Assembly (NCBI RefSeq): GCF_042670205.1
Contig: NZ_JBHUWD010000004.1
Span: 1-64,000, forward strand
DNA length: 64,000 nt
Direction of reading: 5' to 3'
Origin: Luteimicrobium sp042670205
Lineage (GTDB): Bacteria; Actinomycetota; Actinomycetes; Actinomycetales; Cellulomonadaceae
Shown: positions 17,099-25,298 of the stretch, piece by piece
Position numbering within the stretch: the stretch's first letter is position 1
Layout: each line of letters starts with the position of its first letter
Position numbers and translations under genes: made by a program
Notes under the pieces: generated by a model
What the model was told of the DNA's origin: nothing
Database searches by the model: none
The model's input: only the letters and a program-made list of their open reading frames with translations

Positions 17099-18616
17099 CT
17101 ACTCGTCCGGGCCGAGCAGCGGCTCGTCGGCCGGGGGCACCAGGCGAGCCCGCAGGTCGGGCTCGGCCTCGGCCCGGTCGAACGGCGCCATGGGTCGCCG
17201 GATCCGGCGATGGCCGAGCCGGGCGAGGTCCTGGTCCACGCCACCGGGCGTGAGCGCGAGCATCCAGTCGGCCGCCACCGCGTACAGCTCCGGCTCGAGG
17301 TAGCCGATCTTCACCACGACGACGTCGGCAGCACGGGGGTCGAGGTCGAGCGCCGTGAAGTCACGCTCGAGGTGGTACGGCTTGCGCAGCCGCGTGAGGA
17401 TCACGTGCAGGCCCCCGACGCGCACGACGACCTCGGCCTCGGCGTCGCGGTCTCCCGTCCGGACGCTGTGCACGACGCCCGTGAAGGTCACCGGGCCCTC
17501 GTGCACGGCGTCGACCGCGGCTCCCGCGGTCACCGTGACCGCGGCGCCGACACCCGCCCGGAGCGCGACGTCGACCGCCTCGGGGGCGGGCAGCGACGCG
17601 TAGATCACGGTGCGCCCCGGGTCCCGCAGCGCCGGGTCCTCCAGGAGCCGGGCGAGGGTCCAGGTCACGTCGCCCGCGCCGCCCGCCGTCGGGTTGTCGC
17701 CGCTGTCGCTGACGAAGAACGGGCGCCGCTCGGACGCGAGCGCGGCCGCGACGCACTCCGCGAGCGTCCCCGTCGGCGCCACGAACGCGAACTCGTCGCG
17801 CGCATCCCAGTACGCCGTCGCGAGCCGCTCGGCGCCCCGCGTGACGGCCGCCTCGTCGTCGCCCGTCACCACGACCGCAGCCCGGTTGCGGGGTTCGTCG
17901 GCCCACGCGTACCCCACCCAGACCGCCGCGTCGAGCACACCCGGCTCGGCCTCGACCTCGGGCACCTGCCCGTAGACGCGCCGGGCCGGGTCGACGCGCG
18001 TGGACGTCATCTCCCCCGGCAGCAGGACGGGCACCGGGACCCACGCCCTGAGCGGGCGCCCCGCCCCCGACGCGAGCCGCTCGACGAGGTTCCGTGCACC
18101 GCGCTCCTTGGTCTCGAGGTGGTCCTCGTGCGGGGCCGTGCGGTAGCAGGTGATGAGGTCCGTGAGGTGGACGAGGTCGCGGCTCACGTTCCCGTGCAGG
18201 TCCATCGTGGTCGAGACCAGGACGTCCGTCCCGACCACGTCGCGGATCCGGCGCAGCAGCACCGCCTCGGCGTCGTCGAGGCCCTCGACGGTCATCGCTC
18301 CGTGGACGTCGTACCAGAGCCCGTCGAGCGGGGCGTCCTCGGCCACGCGGGCCAGCCCCGCGACGATCTCGCCCGCGAGCGCCTCGAAGGCCTGGCGGGT
18401 GACGACGCCGCCGGGCAGCGCCTTCCCCACGAGCACGGGTCGCCAGTCCGCGGCCTCGCGGAGCGGCGTGCCCTGCCCCAGGAACGTGGCGTAGCGCGCG
18501 AGGATCTCCGCACCACGGGCCGGGTGGAACGCCGGCGCCTCGGTGCGTGCGGGCGAGAACGTGCTCGACTCGATGCCGAGGCCGGCGATCGCGATCGCGG
18601 GGCGGCGGGTGGTCAC
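17099..18616 (-). CDS. M81 family metallopeptidase (MlrC-like)
   Basis: A 505-residue protein of the MlrC family (M81), zinc enzymes first known from microcystin breakdown but widespread in bacteria. Conserved parts are GIESSTFSP near the N-terminus, DGLWYDVHGAM, STTMDLHGNVS with the metal-binding Asp-His pair, CYRTAPHEDHLETKERG, and DSGDNPTAGGAGD in the C-terminal domain. The physiological substrate is unknown, probably a small peptide or hydantoin-like compound. GTG 18616 is preceded by AAGGA. It lies 17 bp after the alkyltransferase-like gene and could share its transcript. Confidence 0.87.
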   Translation of the reverse strand: MTTRRPAIAIAGLGIESSTFSPARTEAPAFHPARGAEILARYATFLGQGTPLREAADWRPVLVGKALPGGVVTRQAFEALAGEIVAGLARVAEDAPLDGLWYDVHGAMTVEGLDDAEAVLLRRIRDVVGTDVLVSTTMDLHGNVSRDLVHLTDLITCYRTAPHEDHLETKERGARNLVERLASGAGRPLRAWVPVPVLLPGEMTSTRVDPARRVYGQVPEVEAEPGVLDAAVWVGYAWADEPRNRAAVVVTGDDEAAVTRGAERLATAYWDARDEFAFVAPTGTLAECVAAALASERRPFFVSDSGDNPTAGGAGDVTWTLARLLEDPALRDPGRTVIYASLPAPEAVDVALRAGVGAAVTVTAGAAVDAVHEGPVTFTGVVHSVRTGDRDAEAEVVVRVGGLHVILTRLRKPYHLERDFTALDLDPRAADVVVVKIGYLEPELYAVAADWMLALTPGGVDQDLARLGHRRIRRPMAPFDRAEAEPDLRARLVPPADEPLLGPDE

Positions 18617-18633
18617 GGAAGCTGGTCCTTCCG

Positions 18634-18963
18634 TCAGTCGGGGAGCCAGACGGCGTCGCGCAGGCGGACGCGTGCGCCGTCGGCGGTGAGCGGGCAGCCC
18701 TCGGCGCGCAGGGCGTCGAGCGCGCGGACGCGGTGGCGGGCGGGCGGGGTCCCGGTCGCGTTGACGACGCGCCACCAGGGCACGTCGCCGCCGGCGCGCG
18801 ACAGCACGGTGCCGACCTGGCGCGGGCCGCCGCGGTCCCGGACGCCGAGGGCCGGGTCGGAGTGGTCCCGCAGGTACTCGGCGATGAGGCCGTACGTCGT
18901 CGCGCGCCCGCGCGGGACCCGTTCGACGACCGACAGCACCGCGTCGAGGTAGGCGTCGTCCAC
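18634..18963 (-). CDS. Alkyltransferase-like protein (ATL)
   Basis: A 109-residue protein with the DNA-binding fold of O6-alkylguanine DNA alkyltransferase. The catalytic PCHRV motif is replaced by PWWRVV, with Trp63 where the alkyl-accepting Cys should be, so it cannot repair the base itself. ATL proteins bind O6-alkylguanine, flip it out and recruit nucleotide excision repair. The arginine finger and helix region VERVPRGRATTYGLIAEYL and the RQVG segment are intact. A TAGGCT hexamer six bases before GTG 18963 indicates a leaderless start. Confidence 0.88.
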   Translation of the reverse strand: MDDAYLDAVLSVVERVPRGRATTYGLIAEYLRDHSDPALGVRDRGGPRQVGTVLSRAGGDVPWWRVVNATGTPPARHRVRALDALRAEGCPLTADGARVRLRDAVWLPD

Positions 18964-18969
18964 GCTGGC

Positions 18970-18975
18970 AGCCTA
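18970..18975 (-). promoter_or_regulatory. Leaderless -10 of the ATL gene
   Basis: TAGGCT on the minus strand, six bases (GCCAGC) before the GTG start at 18963. Confidence 0.5.
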
Positions 18976-19011
18976 CGAGGTCGGCGACGCCGGGCCGGCC
19001 GCGATCCGACC

Positions 19012-19055
19012 CTTGCACTTCTAGGTATCCTTACCTCGAGGTGCAAGGTATGCAC
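19012..19055. promoter_or_regulatory. PadR operator region
   Basis: CTTGCAC (19012-19018) mirrors GTGCAAG (19041-19047), with AGGTA/TACCT (19023-19027, 19032-19036) nested inside, and GTGCA-N5-TGCAC (19041-19055) overlaps the right arm. TATCCT at 19026-19031 is a good -10 with transcription from about 19038. The overlap of symmetry and promoter suggests autorepression by PadR. Confidence 0.55.
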
Positions 19056-19069
19056 CGGAGAGGGAGACG

Positions 19070-19432
19070 ATGCGCATCGAGAAGGACCTGGTGGCCGCTG
19101 CGGCGGCGCCCCTCGTGCTCGGCATCCTGGCCGAGGGAGAGACGTACGGCTACGCGATCCTGGGGCGCGTCGCCGAGCTCTCCGACGGCCGGATGACCTG
19201 GTCGGACGGCATGCTGTACCCCCTGCTCCACCGCCTCGAGCGGCTCGGGTACGTCGAGGCGTCGTGGCTCTCGGCGCCGACCGGTCGCCGGCGCAAGGTC
19301 TACGCGATCACGGCGGACGGTCGCGCCGAGCTCGCCGAGCGACGCACCCAGTGGCAGGTGGTCAGCGCCGCGCTCGACCGGGTCCTCGACGCCGTGACCC
19401 CGACGCTCCCGCCCGCCGAGGCCCGGGCATGA
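19070..19432 (+). CDS. PadR-family transcriptional regulator
   Basis: A 120-residue PadR protein: winged helix with APLVLGILAEGETYGYAILGRV and the MLYPLLHRLERLGYVEASW recognition/wing segment, plus a C-terminal dimer helix. It overlaps the downstream HAAS-domain gene by 4 bp (ATGA). PadR/HAAS pairs are common in Gram-positive bacteria and are expected to control each other or a transporter. Start ATG 19070 has GGGAG six bases upstream. Confidence 0.92.
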   Translation: MRIEKDLVAAAAAPLVLGILAEGETYGYAILGRVAELSDGRMTWSDGMLYPLLHRLERLGYVEASWLSAPTGRRRKVYAITADGRAELAERRTQWQVVSAALDRVLDAVTPTLPPAEARA

Positions 19433-20838
19433 GCGCCGCCGTGCGCGGCGACGCGGCGCTGCCCACCGGCAGCCTCGAGGAGCAGATCGACGCCTGGCGC
19501 CGCTACCTCGCACGTGCGCGAGCCGTCGACGCCGCCGACGCCGACGAGCTCGAGGACCACCTGAGAGCGCAGGTCGCGGACCTCGCCGCCTCAGGCCTGA
19601 GCGAGCGGGAGGCCTTCCTGGTCGCGGTCGGCCGTCTGGGTGCGATCGACGACGTCTCCCGCGAGTTCGCGCGCGAGCACTCCGAACGGCTGTGGAAGCA
19701 GCTCGTGCTGTGGGACGGCGCGTCCTCGGGCTCCGAGCGCCCCGGGACCCGCCGCCGGACGCTGGTCCGCGCGCTCCTCCTCGCGGCCGCCGCCGCGCTG
19801 GTGCTCAAGCTGCCGAGCCTCCTCGGCGTCCCGTTCGTCGACGGCTCGGACGACGACCTCACGTTCTACCTCCTGAACGCGCCCGCGCTCGTGCTGCCGT
19901 TCCTCGGCGCGTACCTCGCGCTGGACCGCCGGATGAGCCGGCCGGACACGCTCCGCCTCCTCGTCGCTCCGTTCCTCGTGCTCGTCGCGGTGGCGAACGT
20001 CTACCCGTTCGACGCCCTCGGCTCCACGGTCGTCCTCACCGCCATCCACCTACCGGTGGCTCTCTGGGCCCTCGTGGGCGTCGCGTACGCGGGGGGCGAC
20101 TGGCGCTCGAGCGGGCGCCGCATGGACTTCGTGCGGTTCACGGGAGAGTGGGTCGTCTACTACGCGCTGATCGCCCTAGGCGGCGGCGCGCTCACGGGGA
20201 TCGTGGTCGCGGGCTTCGCGGCGCTCGGGCTCGACGCCACGGGATTCGTCACCGGCTGGCTCGTCCCGTGCGGCGCCGCCGGCGCGGTCGTCGTCGCCGC
20301 GTGGCTCGTCGAGGCCAAGCAGGCCGTCGTGGAGAACGTGGCGCCGGTGCTCGCGCGCGTGTTCACGCCGCTCGCGACCCTGGTCACGCTCGCGCTGCTC
20401 GTCGCGACGCTCGCACGCTGGGACGGGGCCGACGTCGACCGCGGCCTGCTGATCCTCGTCGACGTGCTCCTCGTGCTGGTCCTGGGGCTCCTGCTCTACG
20501 TGATCTCCGCCCGCGAGCCCGCGGCCCGGCCCGGAGCGTTCGACCGGCTCCAGCTCGGGCTCGTCACGGTCGCGCTGCTGACCGACGCGGTGATGCTCGC
20601 CGCCATGGTCTCCCGGACCGCGGAGTACGGCGCGAGCCCCAACAAGGTCGCCGCGCTCGGGCTGAACGTCGTGCTCCTCGTCAACCTGCTCCGCGCCGGC
20701 TGGCTCCAGCTCGCGTTCCTCCGGGGCACCGTGCGGGCGGGCGCGCTCGAGCGCTGGCAGACGGCCTACCTGCCGGTCTTCGCGGCCTGGGCGGCGCTGG
20801 TCGTGGTGGTCTTCGGTCCGCTCTTCGGCTTCGAGTGA
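19429..20838 (+). CDS. HAAS/permease-prefix domain membrane protein
   Basis: A 469-residue protein. Residues 15-90 form the small HAAS-type helical domain (LEEQIDAWRRYL... ELEDHLRAQVADLAASGLSEREAFLVAVGRLG) that usually accompanies PadR regulators. After about residue 105 there are ten or so hydrophobic segments with short loops. There is no ATPase or known transport motif. It is coupled to padR and may work as a PadR-controlled membrane sensor or permease. Its last 73 bp overlap the convergent methyltransferase gene, both reading frames looking genuine. Confidence 0.8.
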   Translation: MSAAVRGDAALPTGSLEEQIDAWRRYLARARAVDAADADELEDHLRAQVADLAASGLSEREAFLVAVGRLGAIDDVSREFAREHSERLWKQLVLWDGASSGSERPGTRRRTLVRALLLAAAAALVLKLPSLLGVPFVDGSDDDLTFYLLNAPALVLPFLGAYLALDRRMSRPDTLRLLVAPFLVLVAVANVYPFDALGSTVVLTAIHLPVALWALVGVAYAGGDWRSSGRRMDFVRFTGEWVVYYALIALGGGALTGIVVAGFAALGLDATGFVTGWLVPCGAAGAVVVAAWLVEAKQAVVENVAPVLARVFTPLATLVTLALLVATLARWDGADVDRGLLILVDVLLVLVLGLLLYVISAREPAARPGAFDRLQLGLVTVALLTDAVMLAAMVSRTAEYGASPNKVAALGLNVVLLVNLLRAGWLQLAFLRGTVRAGALERWQTAYLPVFAAWAALVVVVFGPLFGFE

Positions 20839-21590
20839 CGGCGGACGGCGACGACGAGCGTCCGGCTCGAGTGCGCGACGAACGGCCCGTCGCGCCGGAT
20901 GCGGGCGTCGAGAGCGCGGAGCGCGTCGTCGTAGCGCCGGGCGGTGAAGCCGGGCACCCACCAGACCAGCTTGCGCAACAGGTAGACGACCGCGCCGACG
21001 TCGAGGATCTCGATCCGGAGCCGTTCGGTCCGTAGCTCGGTGACCTCGAGCCCGGCGGAGCGCGCCTCGGCGGCCTCCGCGAGCGGGTCGCGCCCGCGGC
21101 GGTGCGCCTCGTCGAGCGGACCCAGGAGCGCCTCGATGAGCTCGAACCCGCTCGCCGGACCGACGTGCTGCGCGAGGTAGGTGCCGCCGGGCTCGAGGAC
21201 CCGCGCGATCTCGGACCACGGCGGCTCGACCGGGTGCCGGCTGGTGACGAGCTCGAACGCGCCGTCCGCGAACGGGAGCGCTGCGCCGTCGTCCACGGTC
21301 ACGACAGCGCAGCCCAGGGGGTGCAGCAGCCGCGTCGCGCGCGCCGCGTTGGGCGGCCAGCCCTCGGTCGCGACGGCGACGGGCGGGAACGGTGCCGCGG
21401 TCGCGAGCACCTCGCCGCCGCCCGTCTGCAGGTCGAGCGCGGACCGCGCTGCGTGCCACGCCGTGGCGAGGCGCCCCGCGTAGCCCCAGCTCGGCCTCTC
21501 CTCGGTGGCGCGACCGTCGAGCCAGGAGAAGTCCCAGCCGTCCACGGAGGCGGCGGTGGCCTCCGCGACGAGCTCGTCGTAGGGGCGCAC
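20766..21590 (-). CDS. SAM-dependent methyltransferase (class I)
   Basis: A 274-residue methyltransferase with the Rossmann sequence order: LDLQTGGGEVLA (motif I), AVVTVDDGAALPFADGAFELVTSRH (motifs II-III), and EIARVLEPGGTYLAQHVG (motif IV-post I). Small-molecule substrate unknown. The GTG start at 21590 lies 4 bp after the stop of the Eis-like gene, so the two form an operon. Its C-terminal Lys/Thr-rich tail (HSKPKSGPKTTTTS) lies in the region that overlaps the convergent HAAS gene and could be a late extension by loss of an earlier stop. Confidence 0.82.
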   Translation of the reverse strand: MRPYDELVAEATAASVDGWDFSWLDGRATEERPSWGYAGRLATAWHAARSALDLQTGGGEVLATAAPFPPVAVATEGWPPNAARATRLLHPLGCAVVTVDDGAALPFADGAFELVTSRHPVEPPWSEIARVLEPGGTYLAQHVGPASGFELIEALLGPLDEAHRRGRDPLAEAAEARSAGLEVTELRTERLRIEILDVGAVVYLLRKLVWWVPGFTARRYDDALRALDARIRRDGPFVAHSSRTLVVAVRRHSKPKSGPKTTTTSAAQAAKTGR

Positions 21591-21594
21591 CGGC

Positions 21595-22932
21595 TCAGAA
21601 CACCCAGCTCGAGCAGGGCGCGACCGGCCACGCGAACGCCGCCGAGGCGCGGGCGAGCGCGCCGGGACGGTGGCCCGCGACGAGCCCCGCCGACGCCATC
21701 GCGACGAGCGTCTCGCCGCCCAGGTAGGCCGCGCCGAGCTCGCGCACGTCGAGCGTGAGGTCGGCGGGCTCGTCGGTGCGGACCACCTCGGCTCCCCCCG
21801 AGAACGCGCGCGCCCGCAGGCGCCAGCTCCCGGTGTTCCCCCCGAGCCGCGCGTCGTGCACCCCGAGGACGACGTCCACGTCCGCGGCGTACTGCCGCGC
21901 GGCGAGCGCGGACGGCACGTCGAGGATCCGTACCCACAGGTTGTCGAAGAGCGTCGGCGTCGCCTTGCGGCGGTCGACGAGCCACTGCGCGACGACGTCG
22001 TCCGTCGGGATCATGAACGGGTGGACGTCGTCGGTGAGGTCGAGGTCGAGCAGGACGTCCCACAGCGCACGGGCCGCGGCGGCGTCGAGCGCCACGACCT
22101 CGCCCCCGCTGACGCGCCCGCGCGGGCCCTGCAGCTCCCAGTCGAGCTTGCGGCGGAACGTCGTGTAGCCGCGGGGCTCGCCGTCGCGCTCGACGATGAC
22201 GATCCGCTCGGGCTCCCGCCCGTCGCGGCGCAGCGGGGTGTCGGCCCAGAAGTACCGCTGGAGCTCGGGGGTCTCGCGCCCGACCCAGCCCGGACGGTTG
22301 AGGCCGGAGCCGCCGACGTCCGCACCGGCGCGCTCGTGCAGGTCCTCGACGAGCGCGGCGTGCCGGTCGACGTCGCTCGTCTCGATCCGGACGGTGTGCT
22401 CGGAGGCGCCGGGGACGTCGCGGAGCGCGGCCTTGCGCGGGACCGTGACCCGCAGGTCGTCGGCGGCCTTCCCGTACCCGAACCGGCCGTAGATCGCGGG
22501 CTCCGCGGCGAACAGCACCGACACCGGCTCGCGCCGCACCAGCGAGCGCCGGAAGTGCTCGTCGATCATCGCGCTCAGGATGCCGCGGCGGCGGTGCGCC
22601 GGGTGCACGCCGACCCAGGTCAGGCCCGACACGGGAACCGTGCCGCCCGGGACGGGGAACCGCGCGAACGGGTACGACGCGTGCATCGCGACGAGCTCGC
22701 TGCGGACGGGCACCGCGCCGTCCACGGGTACCGCGTCGGGGTCGTCGCTCTCGGCCGCCACCCCGACGACGCGGTCCCAGCTGAGCGGCGACGGCTCGGC
22801 CGCGAGGGCGTCGACGTCCTTGCCCGTGGGGAACGCCCACGTGTCGAGCGTGACGACGTCCCGCAGGTCGTCCGGCGAGAGCTGCTGGAAGCCGTAGCCG
22901 TCGGGCAGGGAGGCGCGCGTGGAACGGGGCAT
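21595..22932 (-). CDS. Eis-like GNAT N-acetyltransferase
   Basis: A 445-residue protein with the layout of the Eis family: N-terminal GNAT domain (acetyl-CoA loop in VHPAHRRRGILSAMI), a second GNAT-like domain, and a C-terminal SCP2-like domain. The chain ends in Phe (CSSWVF), as in mycobacterial Eis where the terminal carboxylate of Phe acts as the catalytic base. Eis enzymes acetylate aminoglycosides at several positions and also polyamines and protein lysines; the natural substrate here is unknown. ATG 22932 is preceded by CAGAGT seven bases upstream, a possible leaderless promoter. Confidence 0.85.
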   Translation of the reverse strand: MPRSTRASLPDGYGFQQLSPDDLRDVVTLDTWAFPTGKDVDALAAEPSPLSWDRVVGVAAESDDPDAVPVDGAVPVRSELVAMHASYPFARFPVPGGTVPVSGLTWVGVHPAHRRRGILSAMIDEHFRRSLVRREPVSVLFAAEPAIYGRFGYGKAADDLRVTVPRKAALRDVPGASEHTVRIETSDVDRHAALVEDLHERAGADVGGSGLNRPGWVGRETPELQRYFWADTPLRRDGREPERIVIVERDGEPRGYTTFRRKLDWELQGPRGRVSGGEVVALDAAAARALWDVLLDLDLTDDVHPFMIPTDDVVAQWLVDRRKATPTLFDNLWVRILDVPSALAARQYAADVDVVLGVHDARLGGNTGSWRLRARAFSGGAEVVRTDEPADLTLDVRELGAAYLGGETLVAMASAGLVAGHRPGALARASAAFAWPVAPCSSWVF

Positions 22933-23011
22933 GGGCCCGACTCTGGCAGACGACGCCCGGCGCCGCACGGGGTTTGCGGCGCCGAGCCGGTCCGTCCTCC
23001 GCCGGCCGCCG

Positions 23012-24256
23012 TCAGCGTCGGCGCAGCATGAGCGTGCTCGACGTCGCCACGGCGACGAGCACGACCAGCGCGAAGACGCACAGGACCGCCGGCGCGCCGG
23101 CGTGCGTGAGCGCCACCCCGACCGCGACCACGGGGAGCGTGAGCCCTGCGTACGCGACGAGGAACATCGCGGCCAGGACCTCGCCCCGGTTCTCGGGGGC
23201 GGCCGACCCGAGGGCGACGCCGATCGCGGACCGGAAGACGAGCCCCTGCCCGGCGCCGGCGACGACGCCGCCGCCCACGAACAGCGCGAGCGAGAGCGCG
23301 GGCCCGCTCACCGCGACGAGCGCGAGCCCCACGACCATGAGCGCGCCGCCGAGCACGACCTGGGTGCGCGCGCCGACCCGGGCGAACACGAGCTGCGAGG
23401 CCGCGGCGGCCCCCATCACCCCGAAGACGATGGCACCCGCGGCGAGGTGCGACGTCACGTGGAGCGTCCCGGCCGCGAACGACGCCGTGAGCGAGGTGAA
23501 GAAGCCGAGGACGCTGAACGCGGCGGCCGCGCCCGCCGCGGCGACCGCGAACGGCGCGCGAGCCGCCCGCGGGAGCGACACGCGCTGCGGGCGGTAGGCC
23601 GGACGCTCCGGCGGCAGCACCGCGGTCTCGGGCACGAGGACGACCGCGACGAGCGCCGCGGCGAGGAGGACGGCGAACACCACGTACGGCGTGACGAGCG
23701 GCCCGGCGACGTACTGCGCGAGCAGGCCGCCGACGAGCGGGCCGAGCGCGAGCCCGCCGAGGTTGACGACCGTCGCGACCGTCCCCGCGGTGCGACCGCG
23801 GCCCGTGACCTCGCCGAGCTCGCCCAGGTGGGCCGTGGCCGTGGCGGTGAGGGCCCCGATCCCGAGCCCGCACACGAACCGCGCGACGATCAGCCCTGCG
23901 GTGTCCTCCCACACGAGGAACACGACCGCGGCGACGAGCTCCGCCACCAGCGATGCGACGAGCACGGGCTTGCGGCCCACCCAGTCCGAGACGTGACCGA
24001 CGAGGTACAGGGCCGCCATCACGCCCACCGCGTAGGTCGCGAAGACGACGGTGACCATGGCCGTCGCGAAGCCGTCGCGCGCCTGGTACAGCGGGTAGAG
24101 GGGTGTCGGGACGGTCGAGAAGGCCATCGCGAGCAGGAACGCGCCGGCCACGACCCAGAAGCCGGCGTGGTGTCCGATCCGCGAGGCCGTGGGAGCGGGG
24201 GACGGGGCTGCGGCCGGAGCCGTGGAGCCCGGGCGGGAGGTGGTGGTCGCGGTCAT
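23012..24256 (-). CDS. MFS transporter
   Basis: A 414-residue major facilitator protein with 12 predicted helices. The loop 2-3 signature GHVSDWVGRKPVLVAS and the helix 1 segment VPTPLYPLYQ are typical of drug or sugar efflux members of the DHA1-like group. No substrate can be read from the sequence. It is divergent from a LysR gene 92 bp away whose binding site lies between them, so that LysR protein is its likely regulator. The ATG at 24256 has CAGGAT six bases upstream, so the mRNA may be leaderless. An upstream in-frame ATG at 24307 overlaps the regulatory region and is rejected. Confidence 0.9.
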   Translation of the reverse strand: MTATTTSRPGSTAPAAAPSPAPTASRIGHHAGFWVVAGAFLLAMAFSTVPTPLYPLYQARDGFATAMVTVVFATYAVGVMAALYLVGHVSDWVGRKPVLVASLVAELVAAVVFLVWEDTAGLIVARFVCGLGIGALTATATAHLGELGEVTGRGRTAGTVATVVNLGGLALGPLVGGLLAQYVAGPLVTPYVVFAVLLAAALVAVVLVPETAVLPPERPAYRPQRVSLPRAARAPFAVAAAGAAAAFSVLGFFTSLTASFAAGTLHVTSHLAAGAIVFGVMGAAAASQLVFARVGARTQVVLGGALMVVGLALVAVSGPALSLALFVGGGVVAGAGQGLVFRSAIGVALGSAAPENRGEVLAAMFLVAYAGLTLPVVAVGVALTHAGAPAVLCVFALVVLVAVATSSTLMLRRR

Positions 24257-24313
24257 GGCTCGATCCTGCGTCCCTCGACTCATCATGTCCAACGACGATT
24301 TTTGCACTCAGTC

Positions 24314-24328
24314 ATCGGAATCCCCGAT
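24314..24328. promoter_or_regulatory. LysR T-N11-A operator
   Basis: ATCGG-N5-CCGAT, containing the T-N11-A spacing expected of LysR boxes, sits midway between the divergent MFS and LysR genes. CACGAT at 24337-24342 lies six bases before the LysR GTG and could be its -10. Confidence 0.6.
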
Positions 24329-24348
24329 TGATATGTCACGATGGCACC

Positions 24349-25251
24349 GTGGACGTCCGCCAGCTCGAGATCTTCGAGGCAGTCGCCGAGGAGCTCAGCT
24401 TCACGCGCGCCGCCCAGCGCCTCTACGCCGCCCAGTCGACGGTGTCCGCTGCGGTCCAGGCGCTCGAGCACGAGCTCGGAGCGACCCTCTTCGACCGCTC
24501 GACGCGCCGCGTCGCCCTCACCGCCGTCGGCGAGTCGGTGCTCGTCGAGGCGCGCGACGCGATCGCGGCGATCGACCGCGTGCGCACGGTCGCGGCCGAG
24601 TCCGCCGCGGGCCTGCGTGGCCGCGTCCGGGTGGGGATGATCAGCAACGTCGGCGACCTCGACCTGCCGGACCTCTTCGGCGACTTCCATCGCGCCCACC
24701 CCCTCGTGGGGCTGCGGCTCCTCACCTCCCCCGCAGGCTCGACGGGACTCCTCGAGGACCTCGCGCGCGCCCGGATCGACGTGGCGTTCGTCGGGCTGCC
24801 GGTCGAGGACCTCGTCGGGCTCGAGGTCGTCGAGCTCGTGCGCACCCGTTTCGTGGCGCTCCTCCCCGCCGGGCATCCGCTCGCCGAGCGCCGCGCCGTG
24901 GGCCTCGCGGAGCTCGCCGACGAGCCGTTCGTCGACACCCCGGAAGGGTTCGGCCACCGGGTCCGGCTCGACCGCGCCTTCGCGGCCGCCGACCTCGTGC
25001 GCACCGTGCGGACCGAGGTCGCCGACCTCGCGACCGTGCCGGCCTACGTCCGCGCCGGGCTCGGCGTCGCCGTCGTCCCGCGGATGGGCACGGTCGACGC
25101 GCCGGGTGTCGTCGCGGTCGAGCTCGAGCCACGTCTCGAGTGGTCGCTGCACGTCGTGGCCCCTCGGCACGCCCGCGACCAGCCCGCGACGGCACGGCTG
25201 CTCGACCTGCTCCGCGACCGGTCGGCTCAGGCCGGGCTCGCGGCAGGTTGA
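24349..25251 (+). CDS. LysR-family transcriptional regulator
   Basis: A 300-residue LysR protein. The helix-turn-helix is at residues 3-62 (QLEIFEAVAEELSFTRAAQRLYAAQSTVSAAVQALEHELG), followed by the effector domain beginning about residue 90 (LRGRVRVGMISNVGDLD). It most resembles the GltC/YwbI-like branch. Divergent placement next to the MFS exporter suggests that it controls that gene in response to the exported compound. GTG 24349 fits the family start and a leaderless -10. Confidence 0.9.
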   Translation: MDVRQLEIFEAVAEELSFTRAAQRLYAAQSTVSAAVQALEHELGATLFDRSTRRVALTAVGESVLVEARDAIAAIDRVRTVAAESAAGLRGRVRVGMISNVGDLDLPDLFGDFHRAHPLVGLRLLTSPAGSTGLLEDLARARIDVAFVGLPVEDLVGLEVVELVRTRFVALLPAGHPLAERRAVGLAELADEPFVDTPEGFGHRVRLDRAFAAADLVRTVRTEVADLATVPAYVRAGLGVAVVPRMGTVDAPGVVAVELEPRLEWSLHVVAPRHARDQPATARLLDLLRDRSAQAGLAAG

Positions 25252-25298
25252 GTGAGGGCCGCCTGAGCGCGCGACCGTGCCCGGCGGCGAACCTCAGG

